Below, in pieces: positions 1 to 7,180 of a stretch of DNA of 37,617 nt; positions within the stretch are counted from its first letter, which is position 1; each line of letters begins with the position of its first letter. The translations under genes were made by a program, and so were the position numbers. This DNA is from Clostridia bacterium (GTDB lineage Bacteria; Bacillota; Clostridia; Christensenellales; Borkfalkiaceae), in contig JAFTIY010000114.1 in NCBI GenBank assembly GCA_017456665.1, forward strand, positions 1 to 37,617, read 5' to 3'. Under the pieces are notes generated by a model. That model worked only from the letters and a program-made list of their open reading frames with translations. It was not told the origin of the DNA and made no database searches.

Positions 1-4
1 CTTG

Positions 5-138
5 GATGAAATCAAATCCGTCTAAATACAACCCTGCGAAGCAGGATTTCATCGCGAAAGCGATTTCATACACCAACGGTGGATTTCACCCGTCGAAGAC
101 GGATTTGACTGCGTGATACTCCGTTAAGAGTATCACGC
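5..138. repeat. Multi-hairpin palindromic intergenic element
   Basis: Four small hairpins follow one another: CCTGC-GAA-GCAGG (33-45), CGC-GAAA-GCG (53-62), CACC-AAC-GGTG (71-81) and CCGTC-GAA-GACGG (90-102). Each is followed by an ATTTCA or ATTTGA spacer. The left arm TCAAATCCGTC (13-23) is the exact reverse complement of GACGGATTTGA (98-108), so the block can close into a multibranched fold. A perfect 11-bp hairpin, GCGTGATACTC / GAGTATCACGC (111-121 / 128-138, loop CGTTAA), comes next. I see no coding potential. It resembles REP-like or non-autonomous palindromic elements of Clostridia. The last hairpin could also terminate a gene lying to the left of the window. Confidence 0.75.
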
Positions 139-174
139 TATAAAGGGAGGTTTTTTATTATAGCTTTTTTTAAA

Positions 175-205
175 AGTCATCCTGGGCGCAGTAGAAGGAT
201 CTAGT
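175..205 (+). repeat. GTCATCC...GGATCT-type short interspersed repeat
   Basis: The stretch contains GTCATCCTG followed by GAAGGATCT. This matches the pattern of a short intergenic repeat (GTCATCCTGAGC...GAAGGATCT) that I recognise from many unrelated bacterial genomes. The GGATC/ATCC ends can pair weakly. The copy is isolated in this window. Function is unknown. Confidence 0.45.
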
Positions 206-347
206 ATTTTTAACAGCTACCATTATAAAATCAATCGCAAAAGCGAAAGGTTTTTACGCTATCAAAGTAGGCCTCTCTTTTGCTAAAAAACCTAAAAACC
301 CTTATTTTAATTAATTACAAAAACAAACGGGCAATTTTTAAAAGTTC
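206..347. other. AT-rich intergenic DNA with weak inverted repeats
   Basis: No gene is visible here. There is a small hairpin TCGC-AAAA-GCGA (235-246). A longer-range inverted repeat, AGGTTTTT (about 248-255) against AAAAACCT (about 285-292), is also present. Nothing more specific can be supported. Confidence 0.4.
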
Positions 348-376
348 TTGACAATTGTAAGTATATATTATATAAT
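348..376 (+). promoter_or_regulatory. Sigma-A promoter of the TIR cassette
   Basis: TTGACA at 348-353 and TATAAT at 371-376 are separated by exactly 17 bp, a perfect housekeeping consensus. Transcription should start near 383, giving a leader of about 85 nt before the first gene. Such a strong promoter suggests constitutive transcription. I see no obvious operator overlapping it. Confidence 0.85.
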
Positions 377-467
377 AAATAAGTGTATAATAAAGTAAAG
401 TTATTGCTCATTGTAAATAAGGTGCTAACTTCTTATATTTAATTGCAATCTGCACGAAGGAGACAAT

Positions 468-2666
468 ATGGAACAAAACGCTATCAAGTTCGAAAACACC
501 CTTGAATTAAACAACGTTATAGAAATTGCTCGCGCAACCAAAATTCGCTTGCTCGAAGAGTGGAAGGCAAACGGTTACGTTTTTAAAGATAATCAACCAA
601 ACGTAAACGGAACGGAGGGCATTTTATATCATTCGGTAGGGGCTGTTTCGATATTTTTATTAATGACCGCATTTCATAGCGAGGAGAGAGTTTTTCCCGC
701 TATTGAAAAAGGCCAATTAAGCGAATATGCAAATAAGATTCTTGAGGATATGTTTGCTAGAATCGAAAAAGAGGGTTATACCGCGTTTCCTTATGCAACG
801 GAAGAAGAAAACAAAAAGATTTTTGGCGTGTATGGTTACGTAGATACAATCACTTGGGTTTTATCAACCTGTGTTCTTGCCCGTTATGCAGAGCGCAACG
901 GGGTAATTGATCTCAGCGCCAACGTTCACGAAAGGGTGTTTAAGCTTATTGCTGAAAATTTACATTCTTTGTTAGACGCTCAAAGGAAGGACGGATCTTG
1001 GGGCTTTAGAGCAGAAAAGTTAGATAAAGGGGGCAAGGTTAAAGCGCCAACTTCTTCTCTTTATTTTACTTACGCAGTAAACGCTTCTCTTGCAGACTTT
1101 TTCAACTACGTTTTAGGAGAAATTGAAGAGGTTGAAGAAGCGAACGAAGAAAATAAAAAAACGGTAAAAATAGAAGCCCGCGACCAAGAGCTTATTGACT
1201 ATCTTAACGGGAACGGCGGTTTTGACAACGTTGAGGATCAACTTAATTTAACTCGTAAAAACGTTAGAACGTGGATTTTAGAAAAGTGCTTGCCCTTACT
1301 TCCCAAAGTTGCATCGTGCACTCCGCTTGAGTCTAACGAAAACGAGAGTTTAGGCGTAGATGAGCAAAGCACGAAAAACTCTTATTCTGGAATAAACTAT
1401 TTTAACTTATATTACACCTATTTTATTCTCGACCTTATCGTAGATAGCGGAGCAGATAAGTATTACGAAGAGCTTTGCGAAAAAAACAGCGCTGAATTTG
1501 AAAGATTGATTGCGCTATACGATAATAACGAAAATAAGTTTCTCTCTGATGCAAATAGAAATTATTTCTTTAGTGAGGGCAAAAGAAAAGAAAACGCACC
1601 CAAAGCATGCAAAGAATTTATGGCGCAAGCAATTCACTCCTCTCGCTATCACTATATGAATGCGGCCCGTACGGGTAAAAAGTTTTGGGATGGAACAAAT
1701 TCAGAGCTTGCCATTAATTGGAATCACGATGATTACGACATCGATGAGAATATTTGTGACGTAAAGCACAATATTACCGAGCCCGCGCTCATTCCCATGG
1801 CACTTAGGGTTAACATTCAGTATTGCTACTATATTACGGAGCAAGTAGATGCAACGGTTGACGATTTATTCAAAAAGATAATGGATGATAGAGGCCAAAA
1901 GAACGAAGGTAAAGTAGTTAGCGGATTATGGGATACGATTTTCTTTAACCTATTCGTTACCGAGCGTTCTATAGAGGCCTTGATAGACAGTTACGACTAC
2001 GTTCGTAAGTTTGCAGGCGGTAAAAAAGCTACTCAAAAGGTAGAAGAAAAGCACAGCGAAATTGATAACGCAATAACCGCCCTCGTTCGCCAAGAGGTAG
2101 AAAAATCTATTAGTGCGCAAGCGGCCACGGTGGCGGCACCCGCGGTTGAAGCTCAAGCACGTTTTACCGCTGAAGACATTCAGCAAATGGTTAAAAACGA
2201 GGTTGCTAAAGCGGTTGCTAAATTAGAAAAAGAAATGCCTACTCAAAAGGCGAGCGCCGTAAATAATGCAAATTTTGCAAGCGTTCAGTCTATAATAGAA
2301 AACTTGCAGTATTTTAACGAGGTAGTAAGCACTTACTCCGTTCCTCGTGCAGACGGCGATGAGAACGAACAGCTTGCATATACCTTGATTAATTTACATA
2401 CCAAACTTGTAAGCGGATATTTAAAAACTCTTTACGCGGTTAAACACGGCGAGATAAACAGGGTGAACAGCGAACAGCTTTTAAGTGGAGATCTTCCTTT
2501 TTATAAAGAGGTTTATTCTAAAGCGAGCGACGGGGCTGAAAATAGCGTTCCTAAGTTTGAAAAGGCTATTGCAAAACTCGCGTTCAACGCTATAAACGAT
2601 CTTTTAGCTACCGACGACGATACCTTGTTTACTACCTTGTATTCACAGCTCAAAAATACAAAATAA
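468..2666 (+). CDS. Predicted helical (toroid-like) protein of a TIR/ParA-like cassette
   Basis: This 732-residue protein has no function I can name. The ATG at 468 has AAGGAG at 457-462 and is the first gene after the strong promoter. There is no signal peptide or clear membrane segment, so it is probably cytoplasmic. The N-terminal half is helix-rich and contains QRKDGSWGF (residues 172-180), which resembles the QW motif of terpene-cyclase and prenyltransferase alpha/alpha toroids. The catalytic Asp-rich motifs of those enzymes are not evident, so a structural toroid is more likely than an enzyme. Residues of about 525-600 form an Ala/Glu/Lys-rich segment with coiled-coil character, followed by a C-terminal helical domain. 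It lies 22 bp before the ATPase gene and probably works with it and the TIR protein. The toroid assignment rests on one motif and is tentative. Confidence 0.7.
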   Translation: MEQNAIKFENTLELNNVIEIARATKIRLLEEWKANGYVFKDNQPNVNGTEGILYHSVGAVSIFLLMTAFHSEERVFPAIEKGQLSEYANKILEDMFARIEKEGYTAFPYATEEENKKIFGVYGYVDTITWVLSTCVLARYAERNGVIDLSANVHERVFKLIAENLHSLLDAQRKDGSWGFRAEKLDKGGKVKAPTSSLYFTYAVNASLADFFNYVLGEIEEVEEANEENKKTVKIEARDQELIDYLNGNGGFDNVEDQLNLTRKNVRTWILEKCLPLLPKVASCTPLESNENESLGVDEQSTKNSYSGINYFNLYYTYFILDLIVDSGADKYYEELCEKNSAEFERLIALYDNNENKFLSDANRNYFFSEGKRKENAPKACKEFMAQAIHSSRYHYMNAARTGKKFWDGTNSELAINWNHDDYDIDENICDVKHNITEPALIPMALRVNIQYCYYITEQVDATVDDLFKKIMDDRGQKNEGKVVSGLWDTIFFNLFVTERSIEALIDSYDYVRKFAGGKKATQKVEEKHSEIDNAITALVRQEVEKSISAQAATVAAPAVEAQARFTAEDIQQMVKNEVAKAVAKLEKEMPTQKASAVNNANFASVQSIIENLQYFNEVVSTYSVPRADGDENEQLAYTLINLHTKLVSGYLKTLYAVKHGEINRVNSEQLLSGDLPFYKEVYSKASDGAENSVPKFEKAIAKLAFNAINDLLATDDDTLFTTLYSQLKNTK

Positions 2667-2688
2667 CGTAAGAAAAAGGGGATGACCA

Positions 2689-4002
2689 ATGGATAATTGT
2701 AAATGTTATGCGTTTTATTCGTATAAAGGGGGCTCGGGTAGAACTACCACCTTACTTAATACAACCTTACATCTTATAAACGAAATGCAGCTTTCGCCCG
2801 AAAAGCCATTGCTTTTAATCGATGCCGATTTAGAAAGCGCCGGCCTTACCTATTATTTCGACTGTGAGGATAAGTTTACTGATGATTTTCACGAATGTAT
2901 TCACACGTGTAAGCTATTTAACAGCGTAGAGCCCGTTTTAAGCGATAACAGAGTTTTTGGAACAAGCGGAAGAATTACCAGATCTTTCGACGTTGCCTTA
3001 GACGGTTATTTCCGCGCGGAAGAGGGTGCTAACGCACAAACGGTTAATGCCGCTTACGAAAAATGCGAAAAAATGAAAGAAATGTTTGCTGGTATTACCT
3101 TACCCGCAAACGAAATGAAGGTTTTTGAGAGGATTGCCGATTGCTGTAACACCGTTAAGGCTGCTCGCACAACCGATAAAAAAACTTTAGACGTAGGAAA
3201 TAAATATACTTCAAGGGTGGAAGTATTCTTTCAAAAAATTGAAGAAATTCACACTTCAAATAATTCTGCTCAAGATAAAAAGGCTCTAAAAATGCAGGCG
3301 ATTGAAGAATTTATGCCCGCCACCAAATTTTTAGACGTTTCTAAATATTTTAACGCGCCCAAGGGTACGGTTAAATTTTTGGGCGTAGATATTAAATATA
3401 CGGGCAAGCGCATTGCTTCCAACGATGACAGTGAAGACGCACTTCGCTACCTTATCGAAAAGAGCAGCGCGCTTAACTACGGAGCGGTAGTTTTAGATAG
3501 CGGTGCAGGCGTTCAAAGCTCTGCCGACCTTTTACATCGCGTTTCAGACGTTATCGTTTGCTGTTTGCGCCCATCGCAACAGTTTATCAGCGGAACAAAA
3601 ACGCAGTATTCCGACTACGGCAATATTATTCGCCGTCAGCGTGAAGAAAAACAAAAAGATTCAAGCAAAAAAACTGTTATTTTACTTCCTACCGCCGTTT
3701 CTTGCAACAGTGAAGAGGATAGCGTTTTTGCTAAAGTAAGCTTTAATAAAATAAGAGAAATTGCCAATGCGCATTCTCAATTTATAGACGATACCTTCTG
3801 TAACGTTCAAAATTGCATTCACGAAGTATCGTTATTTAAATGGCACGAGCAAATTTTGGGAACGCCCGATTTGCACGCATTAGATGAGGTAGAAAAGCAA
3901 GAGCTTAAACAGTACGAAAGCTACGAAGATATGCCCGAGGATGCTAAAAAAGCATTCGATAGCTATAAACTACTCGCTAAAAGGATGAACGAAAACAGTT
4001 AA
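2689..4002 (+). CDS. ParA/MinD-like P-loop ATPase, KGGSGR variant
   Basis: A 437-residue SIMIBI-class ATPase. The deviant Walker A loop is SYKGGSGRTTT (residues 11-21). The signature lysine K13 is kept, but the second lysine of the usual KGGxGKT is replaced by R18, as in KGGVGR-type variants. A Walker B-like strand LLLIDADLESAG (41-52) and a second LDSGAG motif in the middle of the protein fit the ParA/MinD fold. Members of this superfamily use ATP-dependent dimerisation to position or switch partner proteins. The length exceeds MinD (about 260 residues) because of an insertion of roughly 150 residues after the Walker B region. The ATG at 2689 follows an AAAAAGGGG site. The gene sits between the toroid-like and TIR genes with gaps of 22 and 18 bp, suggesting that it acts as a regulatory switch for them. 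That role is inferred. Confidence 0.85.
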   Translation: MDNCKCYAFYSYKGGSGRTTTLLNTTLHLINEMQLSPEKPLLLIDADLESAGLTYYFDCEDKFTDDFHECIHTCKLFNSVEPVLSDNRVFGTSGRITRSFDVALDGYFRAEEGANAQTVNAAYEKCEKMKEMFAGITLPANEMKVFERIADCCNTVKAARTTDKKTLDVGNKYTSRVEVFFQKIEEIHTSNNSAQDKKALKMQAIEEFMPATKFLDVSKYFNAPKGTVKFLGVDIKYTGKRIASNDDSEDALRYLIEKSSALNYGAVVLDSGAGVQSSADLLHRVSDVIVCCLRPSQQFISGTKTQYSDYGNIIRRQREEKQKDSSKKTVILLPTAVSCNSEEDSVFAKVSFNKIREIANAHSQFIDDTFCNVQNCIHEVSLFKWHEQILGTPDLHALDEVEKQELKQYESYEDMPEDAKKAFDSYKLLAKRMNENS

Positions 4003-4020
4003 GCAAAAGAGTGAATTAAA

Positions 4021-6693
4021 ATGGATTTATACCAAGAGCTTATACAAAACAATTTAATAACGCCCTCGTGCGCAGAACTTTTATTCGGCAAGCAAGAGGG
4101 TAGGGCTATGCGCCTTCGCGAAAGTCGTTTGGCTAAAAAAACGGTTAGATCGGTTAGCGTGTTTTACGCGGCACTCGTTTCGGCTTACGTCGTTGGAGTT
4201 GCCTTAAAAAGAGGGGTTACCATTAGAGAGCTGGAAGAATATAAGCCTATTGCCGACGTTATTTACGCCTATTGGTCTGTTGGAACTGAAAGGGGGCTTC
4301 ATTCTGAAAGAAAGCAAGATGCGCCACATCTTTCATTTTTAAACGAATGCGCTTCATGTAAGGCAACCGATATTGCAGGCGATGGGTTAAAGGATATAGT
4401 TTCACTCCTTTCTGCCGTGCATATTAAGGTTGTGGATGATAGCCGTATTATGGAGTTACTTTTTACAAACGAGCAATTTATCGAGTTTATAAAGCAGCTT
4501 CCTCTTTTAAAAAATACCGAAGTAGATGCGCAAAGCATGAAGCTTATTATTAAAGGCGAAAGCGAAAGGGTAGAATGCCCGCTTTCTCCATACTTTACCT
4601 TTATTAAGGGAAGTGCAGACGACAACGGTTATTTGGTAGAAGAAACGGTTAATGAAATTACCGATGAGTGCTACGTTTTATCTTCAGTTCAAAGGGGAGA
4701 TAGAGATTATGAGCTCGTATTTAACACCGTTTCGCTCGATAGCAAAAGCGAAATGCCAAAAACACGCCGAATTGGCAGAAAAATAGCGCTTTTTGATAAT
4801 TTAATACTCGCTTGCCGTGCGGTAGGTATTCAAAAACAATGGTGTAACGACGACTATTGGTGTAATTTTGCGTTTATCAAAAAGCTTGCAAACGTAATTA
4901 AACCGGTAATTGAAAAATATTTAGACATACCGTTTTCTATGATGAACGGTGAGGAAATAAAAAAGAAAATAGCCACTCTTTCAAATAGGCTAACAGAAAC
5001 CGAATATTTTAAAAATCACAATACCATAAACGAGGATAAGCTAGACGCAATTATTTACGAAATGCTTATCACACAAGGCGTTTATAAGAGCATTTTTTCA
5101 TTCTTTTATACGGCAACCAAGCTACGCAATAAAAGCGAATTTAAGCTGTTATCTCTAATGATGGATGAGTTTTTAAGGATAGGCCTTTTAAATAAGCGCG
5201 AAATTGAGGTAAGTATTGCAACTGCCCGTAGCGGAATAGAAACCCATTTGTTTAAATTAGAAAAAATAGTTCAAAAAAACACCAAGGCGTATAACATTAG
5301 GGTAAGAGAGATTATCGCTGAAGAATATACCAAGTGTGTTTTAAAGGCTGCAGGTATTAACAACAACAAAATAGTTGCCGATGAAGAAGAGGTTTTATCT
5401 ATCGACGACTATTACGATATGTTTAAAAATCCCGAAACCAATATTGAGGAAGACGTAACTAAGATTTTTCAATTCCTCAACGCTTTTTACGGCGGGTTAG
5501 ACGATATCGGCTGGGATTTTGATGAGAAAAAATACGCCGAGGCAATAAGAGAACGCAAAAAATTAAGCGAAGATAATTGCTCTATAGAAGAGCTGTTTAA
5601 CCAGTTTGAAAAAATTATTTTAAACTCTTCAAAGATTAACGGCGTAGAAAAAACAAAAACCAACGCCGATCATATAATAGGCAGAAACAGTCTTTGCAGT
5701 ATAGAATCCTTTAGGTTTTTTAAAGACAAATTTTTGATCAATTTAAAGGAAGAAAAACAGCTTCAAGAGATGGGGGCTAATAAAATTCAAAAGCCTTGCA
5801 TCTTTATAAGTTACAGCCGTGAAGATGATAAAGACTTTAAGATTACTCGCTTCGTAGATCAAATTATTGCTGCGGGGTTTGAGGTTTTCTTCGATAAAGA
5901 AGCCATAGCAGCAGGGCAGGATTGGAAGCGAAAGGTAGAAAAAGCTATTTCTGATAATAAAACGGTTGCTTTTTGCCTATTCGTTAGCAGAAATGCGTTA
6001 AAGAGCTCTAACGTTTATGACGAGCTAAAGTTTGCTCAAGACGTTGCAGAAAGGCGTTATGCGGGCGATGTGGATCGCAAAGAGCAATTTATTATTCCCA
6101 TTAATATCGAAGATCAAAATATAGGCGATTATCTGAAAGAATTTAAAGATACCTTCGATGCGAAAAAATATGAAAATCTTTCAAATGTTTCACGCAAGAG
6201 TTTTATTACCTTAAGCGATATAAATAAGGTTACTGATATAGCTGAAAAGCTGGCAGACGAGGGCGAGTGGAGCGACGGTGAAATCATAATTAAAAAGCCG
6301 CAAACAGACCTCGAGATTTCTTGTGCAAATTTACTTGGCTTTTTAAAGTACGGCGATGATTGGAGACTGACTACCAACTCGGAGATGGTAGAAGAGCATT
6401 TTTTTGATGGCAAAAACGGCGAATACGACACCACGCATTGTATTTATCCCGTAGTTGCTTCCGTTCGCGAAACGAGAATTAAGCGCGATAACATCACCGT
6501 TATCGGCTACGAAATAATTCGCGGCAAGGGCAGAGATAATAAGGTTTCTAACTATATATTAACCTCTAAAAAGCTTGCGGTAGACGAGTATTATTGCGTT
6601 CCCAATTACAAAACTGTGGGCGAAAACTGCTCGTGGATGGTAGAACCGCTTATGATAAGTCACGAGCTTATTACGGGTGGCGGTAAGGAGTAA
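4021..6693 (+). CDS. Large TIR-domain protein, putative effector
   Basis: An 890-residue protein. The TIR domain starts near residue 591 (KPCIFISYSRED) and runs to about 735. It contains an FDKEAIAAGQDW segment and SSNVYDELKFA, in which E668 occupies the place of the catalytic glutamate of NAD-cleaving TIRs. The first roughly 580 residues are an unrecognised, mostly helical region. About 130 further residues follow the TIR domain. TIR domains of bacterial defence systems hydrolyse or remodel NAD+ once a sensor is triggered, and here the long N-terminal part could be the sensor or docking region. The gene starts 18 bp after the ATPase gene. No transmembrane segment is evident. The TIR call is firm. 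Enzymatic activity and a defence role are inference; a protein-interaction TIR is the alternative. Confidence 0.85.
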   Translation: MDLYQELIQNNLITPSCAELLFGKQEGRAMRLRESRLAKKTVRSVSVFYAALVSAYVVGVALKRGVTIRELEEYKPIADVIYAYWSVGTERGLHSERKQDAPHLSFLNECASCKATDIAGDGLKDIVSLLSAVHIKVVDDSRIMELLFTNEQFIEFIKQLPLLKNTEVDAQSMKLIIKGESERVECPLSPYFTFIKGSADDNGYLVEETVNEITDECYVLSSVQRGDRDYELVFNTVSLDSKSEMPKTRRIGRKIALFDNLILACRAVGIQKQWCNDDYWCNFAFIKKLANVIKPVIEKYLDIPFSMMNGEEIKKKIATLSNRLTETEYFKNHNTINEDKLDAIIYEMLITQGVYKSIFSFFYTATKLRNKSEFKLLSLMMDEFLRIGLLNKREIEVSIATARSGIETHLFKLEKIVQKNTKAYNIRVREIIAEEYTKCVLKAAGINNNKIVADEEEVLSIDDYYDMFKNPETNIEEDVTKIFQFLNAFYGGLDDIGWDFDEKKYAEAIRERKKLSEDNCSIEELFNQFEKIILNSSKINGVEKTKTNADHIIGRNSLCSIESFRFFKDKFLINLKEEKQLQEMGANKIQKPCIFISYSREDDKDFKITRFVDQIIAAGFEVFFDKEAIAAGQDWKRKVEKAISDNKTVAFCLFVSRNALKSSNVYDELKFAQDVAERRYAGDVDRKEQFIIPINIEDQNIGDYLKEFKDTFDAKKYENLSNVSRKSFITLSDINKVTDIAEKLADEGEWSDGEIIIKKPQTDLEISCANLLGFLKYGDDWRLTTNSEMVEEHFFDGKNGEYDTTHCIYPVVASVRETRIKRDNITVIGYEIIRGKGRDNKVSNYILTSKKLAVDEYYCVPNYKTVGENCSWMVEPLMISHELITGGGKE

Positions 6694-6697
6694 AATA

Positions 6698-7180
6698 ATG
6701 GCAGGCGTAAAAATTAAAAACGGAAAAATTAATTTTTGCTGTAAAATGAACGAATGCTCAAACAGCTGCTGCGGCCCTTTTAGCGGGGTTACCAGCGAAA
6801 TAAGCAATATCGATAAGCGCCCCTTTGACGAAATCGTTTTAACTAAAGAAGATTACGATAGGCTTTTTAACGCAGGGCTTGCTCATTTTACCGAAACGGG
6901 TTACTCTGAAGCAATGCAAAAGCAGTATAAAAAAATGGCCCTTTATCCCGACGGCACTTGCAAGGCCTTTATCGACGGCAGGTGCTCAATAAATAAAAAT
7001 AAACCCACTCTTTGCAAGGCATTTCCCTTTTATTTCGATATGTTTTCGGGGCTTTGTGCAATAGAATGCGAGGGGTTTAACGACGAAGTTTGGGCAGATA
7101 TAGAAAAATTTGAAGGCTGCTTTGAAGCGGCAAAGCAAATGTATGAATTTTGGATCGACTTTTACACCAATAAAAACTGA
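6698..7180 (+). CDS. YkgJ-type cysteine-cluster protein
   Basis: A 160-residue protein with the CxxxCC plus C...CxxxxPxxC arrangement of the YkgJ family, thought to bind a metal (zinc or an iron-sulfur cluster). The cysteines are C14, C15, C20, C24 and C25, followed by CKAFIDGRCSINKNKPTLC and two late cysteines (LCAIEC). The biochemical role of the family is not settled. I chose the ATG at 6698, four bases after the TIR stop, because TAAGGAG at 6684-6690 is correctly spaced. An in-frame GTG at 6677 lies upstream of that site. The 4-bp gap implies co-transcription and probable translational coupling with the TIR cassette, though the cassette and this gene may be unrelated in function. The 3' end overlaps the next gene. 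Confidence 0.85.
   Translation: MAGVKIKNGKINFCCKMNECSNSCCGPFSGVTSEISNIDKRPFDEIVLTKEDYDRLFNAGLAHFTETGYSEAMQKQYKKMALYPDGTCKAFIDGRCSINKNKPTLCKAFPFYFDMFSGLCAIECEGFNDEVWADIEKFEGCFEAAKQMYEFWIDFYTNKN

Noticed and set aside
1-138. CRISPR-like array
   Set aside because: The spacing is irregular and the units are hairpins with different stems. There is no constant repeat with unique spacers of fixed length.
2689-4002. Chromosome or plasmid partition ParA
   Set aside because: There is no ParB gene or parS-like palindrome nearby, the P-loop is variant, and the gene is embedded with a TIR gene.
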